Of a DNA stretch of 64,000 nt, positions 33,184 through 43,987 are shown piece after piece. Position 1 is the stretch's first letter; every line of letters starts with the position of its first letter. This DNA is from Rhypophila decipiens (lineage: Eukaryota > Ascomycota > Sordariomycetes > Sordariales > Naviculisporaceae). The stretch spans positions 558,001 to 622,000 of the forward strand of contig MU858051.1 in NCBI GenBank assembly GCA_033297075.1, written 5' to 3'. Under the pieces are notes generated by a model. It was not told the DNA's origin. It searched no databases and worked only from the letters and a program-made list of their open reading frames with translations. Position numbers and translations under genes: made by a program.

Positions 33184-36100
33184 CTATCCATCAATAGGAC
33201 ACCGATACCTCCTCTCCCTCTCACCCCTCCCATACTCATCCTGATACCCATACCCATACCCATGCCCAGTCCCATAATCACCCGGCCCATCAATCTGCAG
33301 CGTCAGCCCCTTCTGCTGACCCGACGACCCTTGCCCATCATCCACTGCCCGATTCCTCAAAATCTGGTCCAAACAATTCTGGTGATAAACATGCCTACAC
33401 GCCAAAACAACCAGCGCTCCCAGCCCTTGACCTCCTCCTCCCGTGGGGGGCCCTTCTCCCTCGCCACCATCAAACTGACCACCCATCCGTTTCCGTTCCT
33501 CATCCTCCAAAACCCTCGGACTAAGATCCTTGTCCTTGCCCTTCCCTTTGCCAACAAAAAACCCGCCGCCATCCTCGCCGCCCATCCCAGCACTCCCAGG
33601 GGGCGGACTAAGCGGACTATTCAACCCACTCAGCGACGACAGTCTCCCCTTGTCCATTGACATGGAGCTCATCCCTATGACCCCGGGACTTACCGCCCCA
33701 CTATGTAAACGACTCATACTCTCAACATCCACACCAAACGACCTAGCCCGTTCAACAGCCCTCCTCTTCTTATCCATCTCCGATCCCTTTTGGCGCTCTT
33801 CCCACGCCTCAAAGACAGCATTGCCCCCAGCAACTCCAGGCCCCCAGACGCGTTTTCCACACGCCTCACAGGTTGATCCCCTAGGCCTCCACCCGCGCTG
33901 CCTAAGCGCCACGGCTTTATCCACGTGCACAAAGAGGCTTTTCTCCAGCAGGCGGTTTGATAATCTGAGGATGGACTCTTCGTAGGCGTAGGCGCTGAAT
34001 ATGGACGACAGGACACTTCGTAGGTCGGCTAGGTTAGGCGAGGATGCAGCTGCTCGGGAAAGAAATGCCCGGAGTACTCGGAGAAATGAGAGATTCGTGC
34101 CGATTACCGCTGTGCTGTTTGAGGCGCCTCGTAAGGTGAGACTGTTGGTAGTAGAAGGGACAGATGTCGAGGTGAGCAGCGCTGTGAATGTATTCTGCAC
34201 CAGAGCCCTCAACAGACCGAGGAGCTTGTATGTATCCAGCCCCGCCTCTTGATGAGCCTCATAATCGTTTGTCAAAACAGCCGATGATGCATTATTGCCC
34301 TGCTTGCTGGTGCCAATCTGCTCCAGAGTAACCGACACACGTCTGGTAATCTGCACAGCGGTATCGATCAGATCCAACCAGAGGCTCTCATCCGGTGATA
34401 AATCGTCCTTCTTGATAGGCGACTTTTGTCTCGTCCGTGACCGGCCGCCAGGGGTTAATGCCTCTCGTACACACTTGGTCTGCCCCTGACAAAGCCAGAT
34501 GCCGACATGTGTATACCGCTGCAACGCCTGCATAAGCTCTTCGGCCGCTTCCTGTAGGTTGTTCGACTGAACATCAGTCCCACTCTCACTCTGGCTCTGG
34601 CTACCCTTATCCTCATCAGAAGACGAGCCGCCCGCCAACAACCCCTGAAGCGCCGACTCCAAAGTCCCCAAATGTTTAACCAACCTTCCCATGGCCTCAG
34701 CAACCTGACCCTCCTTGGCCATCAAAATAACAGCCGCATCAATGACCCCCGTCTCCTCCATAGCAGGGAGCAACCTATCCAGCCGCAAATCAGTCGCCTG
34801 CACCAGATCGACATACTCGGGCACATGTTGCGGATCAAACCTGCACATGAGCTGCAGATATCTCTCGACCAGATCCCTCTGCGACTGTGCTCCCACCTCC
34901 TCCTTCTTGGTACTCGCAGTATCAGGCTCCAGCACCCGTCTCAAATACCTAAACTGCAATTCCTCCTCCCCGCTCACAGCGCCCAAACAAACCCAATGCA
35001 ATTCTGGCGCAAAAGCCTTAATAACCCCCGCCGCCCTTGCAGGATCTAATTCCACCAGCTGGGCAGCATGCTCCTTCACCACAGAATGCACATCCATAAC
35101 CTGCCTCTTCGTAAGGCCCGCCTTTGGGTCCAAACAGCTCTCCAGACAAGCAAAGACCGCATCCCGCTCCTCCAAATCCGGATCCTCAAAGTAAACCTCG
35201 ACCAGCTTCCCAAATTGCCTATCCATCCTAAAGATCCGTTTCAGAATCCTAAAGAACCCCGCTTCCTTGAACAGCGGTATCAATTCCGCAACATCAGGCG
35301 GCTGGTACACGCTCAACAAATACTCGGCGCTGAGCTGGGCATCCTCAGCGAGATCTTGGCCGGGGTAATTACACAGCCCCATCAACACTCTTGTCAATGT
35401 CGAGCCGGTAAACAGTAGATACTGTGGGTATTTCGGCAGGTTCCGCGCGATAAACATGTCTAGGTAGATTGTATCTTCTGGTCCGAATTCAGAAGGACCG
35501 CCGCCGCTGCTGTTATTGTTGCCCATGATCTCCATCAGGATAGAGACTATATACTGCCGATCGACCGTCATTCCAAAGATTTGCTCTTCGGGCAGGTCAC
35601 CTCTTGCAGCACCGCCGTTTTGTTTCTCGGGGGAGTCGTTTAGGAACGAGTCCTCAAATGCTTCGTTTAGGGCGGACAGGAAACTGGGTGCGTCGAGGCG
35701 AAGGATCATACGTAGATATGGGAATGAGGGTTCTTGAGACTGCCCTGGTTTGGTTAGGAACCGCTTTGGGCTCCCCTTTGGCCAGGTTATGGATTTCCCC
35801 GAGAAGAGGAACCAGTAGAGCTGTGCTTTGGCGTGCTGGGCTACTTCCTCTGGGACGGGGTCTCCGGTTGGGTATACCCGGCCTGTGAGGATGTATGAGA
35901 GGTATGGAAAGATCTTGTAGGCTAGGGCGTTGACGCCGTATAGTTCTTCGTCTTCGTTTTGCTGCTGTTCCATGCCTCCGGGACGACTAGTTCCGTTGGG
36001 TGAGGGGACGAGCAAGGCCAGCAGGTCAGTCAGAGGCGTAATAAAGTCCCTGAGGGCCTGGTTCCAGACGTAGATTAGAGCTTCGTAGAGGCCATTCTGC

Positions 36101-38535
36101 TTGCAGAGCTGGGTGATCTGATCGAGATCGAAGCTTGCAGTGTCGAGATGACATAGCATCTCCTCGAGACGGCTTTCGGCACCTTTGGCAACAAAGTGCG
36201 CTACCATGGCTTTGACGACTACTGGTGGGACAACAGTAATCGAGCCGTCGAGAATATATGGCTCCAAAGTCTCGAGAAAGATTCCCTCCAGGTTGGCATC
36301 TTCGTACCACTCGTACATCTCGTCAAAGACAAAGTCGACATCTCCGACACATTGGCATGCTACAAAGCAAGTCTCTGCCAGCTCCTGGAGGTGGCTGTCG
36401 TCGTGCTGGACATAACGCGATGCCTTGTCCTTTTTCCATCGGTTGAATGCGTACTTTAGAGAGGCACTCATGATCTCCATCAGCTTGTCGAGAACCATGG
36501 AGTGCCTCAGCGCTGTATCTTCCGGCAGCCCAATGGTGAGTTTGTTCGTATCGCCCGTGTAATAAGACGTCGCAAGCCGTATGGCGCCAACGTAATCACC
36601 ATTTTCCATCAGGGCAATTAATCGATCTGCCCAATTCGACAAGGCACCTATCGATATGTCATTGAACCCCAGGAGGAACAGCCGGCCCTTGTAGGCCTTG
36701 AAGCTCATGTAAAAGGCATCAGCTACGACCCCGTGCATCGAGGAATCCTCCTCGTCCAGCTGCTCGACTAAGCTATGCAGCTGCGTCGAGAAGCGATCGA
36801 CATGGTAGATGTGCTTGTGTATCAGATCAAAAGCCTCCGTCATCCTCATGCTCCGGTCCTCCAGGACAACCAGTCGCTGCGTGATGGTCAAGACTGTTAG
36901 GACCGATCGACTCAACCACTGGACGGCGACAATGGCCTCTTCGCATTTCCACCGGCTCCGGGCCCTGAATCTGAGACTCGGCGGTTTGTCCTTGTCCTCT
37001 GCTGGTATTTCGTCTACGTCTAGGACTGTCAGCACGTTGGACCAGCAGTACACCAGCTTCACTTTGGATATTTGGCTGCCTGTGACTGGGTCTGTCACTT
37101 TTAACTTGACGGCAGGGAACCAGGCTAGACAGCCCGTCATGGCGCTGTGGGCTGCCACCTCTTTTGGGCGTGCCGACTTGTGCTGGGTCTGGGCAATTGG
37201 CGTTGTTGAGACGATGACCAGGAGGTACGGGGTCAACATTGCAGTCAGGCCCATGCTATCTGTTGCCATCTCAACATTTCCCAGGGGCAAGGACGCAAAG
37301 GCCAGGACCGTACTAGGCTTGAGCGTCTTTCCGACTGGCGGTTTCGAGTCGGGGTAGCGACCGAGGATTCGCGTGGTCTTGACTGTTCTGCCCAGGGCGC
37401 CAGTGCCGCGGGTCGCAAGGTGGGAGAAAGCCATGCCCCTGTCGTCTGCAGAGACGAGTGCCGTATGTCGAGTTCCGAGGAATCCCAAGTGTGTAATGGC
37501 AGTATTGGGCACGTGGCCGTCGACTGTTCTGTTGGTGAGTTGGGACGGGTCGAGATGCGGGATCGTGAGGAAAGGCCTCGATGCCCTTGTAGTGTCCCAG
37601 GTGAATATGTTGCCGTTGGCATGACCACCAGCGACGGTGCTGTGATCGGCTGATATGGCTATCGAAGTGATGGGACCAGACTCGACAGCTTTTGTCCCTG
37701 GCCCAATGATCATCTTGAGGTTCTGGTTGTAGTCAAACATTAATATTATGCCCTTGGTGGTCCCGAGGACTATGGATGCCGACACGGCTATACATGTCGG
37801 CGTGCCAAAGCTCCTCCTCCCTGCTTCGGAGAAGGCTTGGCCATTGATTTTCGAAAGCTTGGTCCATCTCACTACCTCCCATGGCGGGGACGGCGTATCT
37901 GTCCCTCCTGCATCCAGAACCAGGTTGCTCGTTACCGAGACGCTTCGACTGTGGGTAGCTAGAAAGGCTGGCGATGACGGCCGCGGGGAGCTTATACTCG
38001 GCGACGATATTCGTGACTGGAATCTTCGGTCGAAGGGTCGGAAGGAGGGTGTTGGGCTGCCGAGGCCTGGCCGGGAGCCACGGAAGGGCATCAAGCTGCT
38101 GCTGCTGGGAAACGAGGCCAACGAGCCCTGCTACATGTTAGCCAGAAGTTCCCGAGGAAAGTAGATCTGCAATAGTACCTGAGCAGAGGGCGAGTCGTCT
38201 GGTATGGAGAAACTGGAATCAGCTGGACTCCCGACCCGCCGTGGGATCGTGTCAATCGAGCCATCATCGGATGCTGTTTCCTGCCGCACAGCCTCTGCCA
38301 ACTCGTGGTACCGACTCTTTACAGATCCAACTCCGGTCGGCACTGCTGTGTCGGGCGATTTTGGCTCTTCCTCGGATATGTCGGCCACGTCCTCGTCACG
38401 GTCGGGCTTTATCGTGTCGCCATCGCTGCTGGAGGCGGCATCGTCATCTCTCTGGGCAGACAGCGCCGGTACGTCCGTCTCGGTCTCGGCCATGGCATTG
38501 TTTTGCTGGCCACCACCTTGCCGCGATATGCTCAT
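33184..38535 (-). CDS. VPS8: CORVET complex subunit Vps8
   Basis: Large tethering subunit that binds Rab5/Vps21 on endosomes. Two exons: 38535-38179 and 38127-33184 with a 51-nt intron (GTACTA...GTAGCAG), giving about 1766 residues. Residues 1-120 are acidic and disordered. The N-terminal beta-propeller starts with FGTPTCIAVSASIVLGTTKG and continues through ITSIAISADHSTVAGGHANG and NIFTWDTTRASRPFLTIPHL. A long alpha-solenoid of clathrin-repeat type follows (for example YVGAIRLATSYYTGD, RMDRQFGKLVEVYFEDPDLE). The C-terminus has a zinc-finger region: CEACGKRVWG, then after a long insert LACRHVYHQNCL and the terminal YRCPIDG. The RING's last position is Asp-Gly at the C-terminus, not Cys. Reading without the intron would give a truncated product, so the splice is well supported. 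Confidence 0.95.
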
Positions 38536-38964
38536 GGAATATAGTTGTTGGCGCAGCGCATCGTTGCCCGCGGGGTTTGGCAGGTCAACGTCTTGTGCGA
38601 TTCAAAGGTAACGGCTATGGGCGGTAGGTGGTCTGCACCCTGTGTTGGCGGATAACCTTGAATCTCGAGGTCCCGTGGCTGGGCGTCTTGAAGCTTGGCA
38701 CAAGGGTAAGCTTCCGTCTGAGTGAATTGCGTATGCGCCAGTACGGGTTTGACACCTTTGGTGACAGCAATATATGAAATGATTGATGATTCTATTCCCA
38801 GCTGTGATAGCGCATTCGTATACTTGGTACCGATCAGTCGATTGGGGGTTGCGCAGAGGCATGCAGCTATCATCTATCATCTGTTGCTGCACTGTCAAGA
38901 GGGGTCCCAGCCTGCTGGACCACAGCAGCCGGACCTGGTGCTTGGGTTCCAACCACTTACGCAA

Positions 38965-38978
38965 GCTTATCGATAACG
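38965..38978. promoter_or_regulatory. GCTTATCGATAACG motif, copy 1
   Basis: Perfect 14-mer built around the 10-bp palindrome TTATCGATAA, located 430 bp upstream of VPS8 and about 390 bp upstream of the GPALPP gene. Function inferred only from its repetition in a shared promoter. Confidence 0.5.
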
Positions 38979-39191
38979 GCTACCTTCAGTGTCGCCTTAA
39001 CTCTCACCTTTTATCAGCAGTTTTACAGTTTAAGCTTGACTATGGAGACGCAAACATGTATATGCCTGAGAAGGAGACTATATGAATTCTAAAATTTCAA
39101 TGTTTTATTTAAAGATGTTAGGACTGAACGTCGGGAGTTGAGCAGAACCAGTGCAGCTTCACAGCAGAGTCTTAGTGGCCAGCCTTCTGGT

Positions 39192-39205
39192 GCTTATCGA
39201 TAACG
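39192..39205. promoter_or_regulatory. GCTTATCGATAACG motif, copy 2
   Basis: Identical 14-mer to 38965-38978, same orientation, 227 bp away and about 155 bp before the GPALPP gene start. Confidence 0.5.
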
Positions 39206-39360
39206 TCGCATCGCTGCCAGCCACTTGAAAGTCGGCCGCGTCTGGACTGATCTTGCGACTCCAACAGTCCAACACCAAACACTTACACCACACAACCGGC
39301 AAACCTACAAGAACAAATCTGCGTATCCTTCGATCGAATTAAACAACGGAATTTATCAGC

Positions 39361-40530
39361 ATGGCCTCCATCGGCCCCCAGCTCCCGCCGCATTTACAAA
39401 AGCGAAAGCGCACCCCTGAAGATGACGCCTCGCCACCAGCCAAAGTCTTGCGACAAGACAACAATGACGAGATCTCCCTTGACGATGGTGATTCAGACGA
39501 TGGTTTTGGACCCGGCGCGCCTGTATCAAAAGGTCCCTCAATAAAGCCATCAATCGCCCCCTCAATTGGACCGTCCCTCCCGCCAACGACAGCTTCCCCC
39601 GTCGCAAAGCCACCAGCTCCGTCAACGTCAAGATCTATAGGCCCGACTATGCCACCGGCACAGGCTACAAACAACGAAGAGATAGCTCTAGACTTGGCCT
39701 CAGATTCTGAATCCGTCGGCCCGGCAGCGCCAGCGCCCGCAAAAACAAACATAGGCCCATCTCTACCTCCCTCAGCTCCTAGACGTGTCCTCGGCCCAGC
39801 ACCACCCCCGGCACCACTATCCGAACGTCCCACCACAGACCCCAACTCCGACTCAGATTCCGACTCCGACGACGGCTGGGGCCCGGCCCTCCCTTCGGCA
39901 ACATCTACAAACCGAAACATCCCCGTCCCTTCCACAGCCCCAGTCTCCCAGCAGAGCAGCGCCCCGAAACGCGACGACTGGATGATAGCCCCACCAACAG
40001 ACAACAACTTCCGCGCACCAGACCCGACCAAACTCAAAGCCCGGGGGTTCGCATCTGGTCCGCGCGCGTCAACCGACAAGTCTGGCGGGGTGAGCAGTAT
40101 ATGGACCGAAACGCCCGAACAAAAACTCCAGCGTTTGACGAATGCCGTTTTGGGCAGGGAAGAAGCTGAATCTTCTGCTGCACCTGTCGAGTCACGGAGT
40201 AGTGCTGCCACAAGTAGGCGCGTAGACGAGGAGCGAATCAAGGCTTTCACAGAGCAGACGAGAGGACGGAGTCTGGTGGAGGAACATCAGGCTTCCAAGG
40301 CGTCTGGGAAAGCTGCGAAGCTTGTTACTGCCAGTGGGAAATGGGGCCAGCCAGCGGAGGGAGGAGGACCACCTGGAGAGGAAGAAGGAGATGATGATCC
40401 GTCCATGAGGCCGTTTGATCGCGAAAAGGACATGGCTATCGGGGGACGGCTGAGTAACGTCAAGAAGAGGGAGATTATGAAGTCTGCGGCGAATTTTGGT
40501 GGGCGGTTTCAGAAGGGGAGTTACTTGTAA
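39361..40530 (+). CDS. GPALPP-motif / DUF3752 protein
   Basis: Intronless, 389 residues. The family is named for GPALPP repeats, here as IGPQLPP, IGPSLPP, IGPTMPP, IGPSLPP and WGPALPS. They are separated by acidic Ser/Asp tracts (DSDSDSDDGWGPAL) and a KRKR segment near the start that fits nuclear localisation. The conserved DUF3752 region is C-terminal: RDDWMIAPPTDN, ARGFASGP, SIWTETPEQKLQRL, and the end RPFDREKDMAIGG, then KKREIMKSAANFGGRFQKGSYL in two conserved blocks. The human relative GPALPP1 is a nuclear protein of poorly known, possibly splicing-related role; no firm function is claimed. Divergent from VPS8. Confidence 0.92.
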   Translation: MASIGPQLPPHLQKRKRTPEDDASPPAKVLRQDNNDEISLDDGDSDDGFGPGAPVSKGPSIKPSIAPSIGPSLPPTTASPVAKPPAPSTSRSIGPTMPPAQATNNEEIALDLASDSESVGPAAPAPAKTNIGPSLPPSAPRRVLGPAPPPAPLSERPTTDPNSDSDSDSDDGWGPALPSATSTNRNIPVPSTAPVSQQSSAPKRDDWMIAPPTDNNFRAPDPTKLKARGFASGPRASTDKSGGVSSIWTETPEQKLQRLTNAVLGREEAESSAAPVESRSSAATSRRVDEERIKAFTEQTRGRSLVEEHQASKASGKAAKLVTASGKWGQPAEGGGPPGEEEGDDDPSMRPFDREKDMAIGGRLSNVKKREIMKSAANFGGRFQKGSYL

Positions 40531-42422
40531 TTCGTGTTGAGTATGCGAAAGAACATGAAGATTGGCGGCTGAATTCGTATGGTTTGTTGTTATCTACACC
40601 ATTATTCCACGGTAAATAGTCAAGTCGTTTACACGTAGGTGAACAAGGTTGCTCAGGCCGGTCAGCGACTTTGTGAATGCATGCTTCTTGCAAAACAAGG
40701 CATTTACTTGGACTTCTTATGGGCCTACTCAACAATCTATTAGGGCCATTGGAAGTCCCGACAAGGCCATGGCATCTTGACCAAATTCCCGCGGCATATT
40801 TATTTTCTCCAAGATATTTTCAACGTGGGAAGAACTGACTGTCCGAAATGTCTACATCTTTCTCCGCCATAACGTCTACGCTTACGGCCCTATTGTTAGA
40901 TGAACAATAGGCCTACCTACCTGATGAATGAATGGCCAAGTAGTGAGTGTTACGGCAGGACTTGAGCTTTGTTCAACTAAGTCATACGATATCACAGTTC
41001 TTGTTATTCCAACCCAAATAAAGTGTATACTTCATCCAGATGTGGGATTTTCATCCTGTCTAAAGTTCATCACAAATAGAATCGTTACTTTTTCATCCAA
41101 GAAGACAACTACTCGTTCCATCCCATTCTGTGACTACTTATCCATCCTTTGTCATTATCTTGATGATCTCATCTCATTCTATTTATTTGTATGTCGTCTC
41201 ATCTCACTTGGTTACCCGCTTGCTTTAATCCTGTTATTCACTAGATAGATTCATCCCTCACTCACCTCTGGCCAAAAAGCCGAATACAACTTCTTATGGA
41301 ACAGATCTCGATAACAAGAAACCGCACACGGATAGGTGTGTTCAATCTGTTTATATAACTAGCACTATCCCTTCTCCTCTATGCCGTTTTACAGAGTGAT
41401 GCGCCTGGGCTGGGGTACAGTACTGAACAACCCTTACCCCTCAGCAAGGTGATTGTTCAACGCAAGATATAACCCAGCAAGGGTGAGACACTTATACTTT
41501 AATCACAGCATATCAAGATCATATTTCAAGTTTATTGTCAACAAGATCAGTCAAGTCCAAGATTGAGGTCAAGATAGAGCCAAGTTCAGGATTCAGGGTC
41601 CATTTCAAGGTTGGGCTCAAAGAAAGCTAGGATCAAAGATCAAGGTTCGAGATAAAGCTCAAGACATGTTCAAGTCCAAGTACAGGTCAAGATCAAGATC
41701 AAGATTGAGATCGAGATCAAGCCCAAGGCTAGGATCAAGTTCAAGGTCAAGTTCAAGTTTTCCATGTTCAACCAAGGCACCAAGAGACGTACGGAGTAGA
41801 TACATACATACAAGTTTGTTACATACACTAGGAGAATAGGAGAGTAAGTGAGTACGTGAATAAGTGAGTAGATTCCTTGCTCTCAAGTAGACATAGACAA
41901 CTAAGCCACTGAACCAATTACCCCTAGTTTGATGCTATGTAAAGAGGAGGCTGGAAAACGGGTAGTGATGTGGTGAGATGTGATGTTGCGTGTGGGGTAT
42001 CGATAAAGTGGCGGTTGTAGTAGAGAGGAGGTTAGGTAGTTCGATATAGTGGTAAAGAAAATCCATCACGGAAAAAAGACCTCATGACTGACGACTAGTG
42101 ACTGACTGCAGCGGAAAAGAGATGAGGGCAGGAGACACCATCACGACACATACCCGACAAGGTAAACTGTAAAGCGCGGTGTGACACATGAAACCCCCAT
42201 ACGGGCCAAAATTGCTTATTTGTTTCCTGCGGTTGCTTGCGACAGAACGCTTCGATAGGTCAAAAATATAATAAAGAAAAAAGAGACATCCCTAAACAAA
42301 TGCTTGCCAATCCCAAAGACATATTCCTATCCATACCTTCCCTTCCCATAAAGACGCTTGCGATTCGTATTGAAAATGACAATCAAAGAAAATAACAACC
42401 AGATAAGTGACGACATGCTTCA
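40531..42422. other. Convergent intergenic region with CAAG-rich degenerate repeat
   Basis: Between the 3' ends of the GPALPP and RING genes. It holds a 250-bp hexamer-like repeat (41510-41760). The remainder is AT-richer than flanking coding sequence and shows no gene. Confidence 0.6.
41510..41760. repeat. Degenerate TCAAGA/TTCAAG/GATCAAG minisatellite
   Basis: About 250 bp dominated by CAAG spaced mostly in multiples of six (for example AAGATCAAGATCAAGATTG at about 41693). The six-base period makes a Leu-Asp alternating pseudo-peptide on the minus strand, which is a repeat artefact and not a protein. Confidence 0.8.
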
Positions 42423-43987
42423 TCAGCTTGTGGTACCGGGACTCCTAACTCCAGCCTCGAGATCCGATGGAGACGTCGCCGCAGGATTGGCTCCTGATGC
42501 CGGTCCATCCTGCCGCCGCCCCGGTCTTCGGAAGGCCGGGAATGCAGCCCTAAAACTTTGCAGTAGCCCAGTAGATTCTGGTCCATCAGGTCGATACTCG
42601 GCATGGCTGGTCGTCGGGGCTGCAGCAGCAGCAGTTTCCGGCCTTGACCGATCTGTTCGTTGACGTCGTCCTGTGTCCCGGGGTGATCGAGCCGTATGTG
42701 GATCGTTATTCGACTGATACTGAGCCATCCTGCTCGGCCGTCTAAGGCCGAGGAAAGTGCTACGGGGCGCCGCAGGCATGTTCATGCGGTGGTTTCGTTG
42801 GTCGCCAGCCAGCTGGGCGGCAACACCTGCGTTCGCGGTGGTACCGTCACCCGGTTCGGCAGCCGGGGGTCGCGGCTTCGGAGTATAATAATCGGCCTTG
42901 CACAGGGGGCAGCAGGCCCGTCTGCTCGTCAACCAAGGATCCACACAGACCGCATGGAAAGCGTGGCCACAAGTCAACCCGCGCACATCATCGTCGTCCT
43001 CCAGGGCGTCGATGCAGATAGCACACGTATCACCGGATGTTCCCATGCACTCGGGAGGTAGTGCGGCGTTGATATGTTCATCGTCCTCTTCGTCGTCATC
43101 CTGCGAGGTGCGGTTAACATCCTTGTTAAAGGTTGCCGTTTCAGATATGGTCGGGACTAGGTTGACATCTGTCGATCGTCGGTGTTCGGCTTCGTTAGTA
43201 GTAGCCACCGGCGCTACAGTGCTCGACGTGCTCTCCTTGGTCTGATGTCTGGGGGACTGAGGTTCCGGCTTGGCAGTAGCTGTCGCGCTAGTCGTCGGCC
43301 GCTCGTCCGTGGACATGCGTTCCTTGGACGGTAGTTCGGGAGTGATTCCTTCGACGTCGCGAACACTGTTTGCCCGGCTCGGGGGTGCAGAAACACCACC
43401 CCGCGTGGGAAGGCCCTCCTGTGCCCGATTTGCAACCCAGCTCTTGTACTTGACCATGGGGAATTTTTCGTTCACCTCGTCCATCGTCATAAGCTTCTTT
43501 TCGCGCCTTCGGCGATGTGGCCGGGGCATGTTTTCCATATTGATGGGCTCGCCATCTTCTGCCATCCGCATCGCCCGGCTGCGTGCATTATATCTGAAGC
43601 AGTACTTAACTCCGACGATGATCCTGTGGGTCACATTAGAGACTCGGCCTCCGCGGTCTGTTCTTGATCCCAAACTCACCATAGGTTCGTAAATACCACA
43701 CCAAATCCTAGTGCAACAAAGAATAGCAATGGCGATGAGCCTGTTCCTCCGCTGGTGTTTGGATTGTTCCCATTCGCAACATTTGTGGTCGTTGACGAGT
43801 CGGATGAAGTGGTGGAAGGGGACGGCGTCGTGAGGGCCGGTTGCGTCGGGGCAGCGTTTGTGATTGTCGGTATCGCATTCGTCGCGGATGGAAGAGCCGT
43901 CGAGACGGTATTAGATAACACCGCTGACGTCGCTTGCCTCACCAGCATTCGTGCCCCCTCGACCACCTCCGGATTGATAAACCCCAT
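42423..43987 (-). CDS. Membrane-anchored RING-H2 finger protein (E3 ubiquitin ligase)
   Basis: Two exons: 43987-43680 and 43623-42423, giving 502 residues. Residues 1-84 are Thr/Ser/Asn-rich, probably lumenal or extracellular. One membrane helix spans the splice junction (about 85-110: SPLLFFVALGFGVVFTNLW joined to IIVGVKY). A basic cytosolic segment (RPHRRRREKK) and the conserved LMTMDEVNEKFPMVKYKSW follow. The RING-H2 domain is at about 303-344: CAIC, then CGHAFHAVC, DPWLTSRRACCPLC, the complete C3H2C3 set of ligands and the Trp expected for E2 binding. The tail is disordered and Pro/Arg-rich. The architecture is that of a transmembrane PA-TM-RING-like ligase without a PA domain. The junction TG|G restores one tryptophan and a continuous membrane helix. 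Confidence 0.93.

Larger units (their letters stand above)
38536..39360. other. Divergent promoter region of VPS8 and the GPALPP gene
   Basis: 825 bp between two divergent start codons. The notable content is a perfect 14-bp motif occurring twice (38965-38978 and 39192-39205). Open frames in the region overlap on both strands and lack signatures. Confidence 0.6.

Noticed and set aside
39339..40250. 303-codon minus-strand frame opposite the GPALPP gene
   Set aside because: Mirror of a GC-biased, low-complexity gene; the plus-strand protein carries the family motifs.
41659..41886. Leu-Asp alternating open frame on the minus strand
   Set aside because: Product of the six-base CAAG repeat and not a protein-coding gene.
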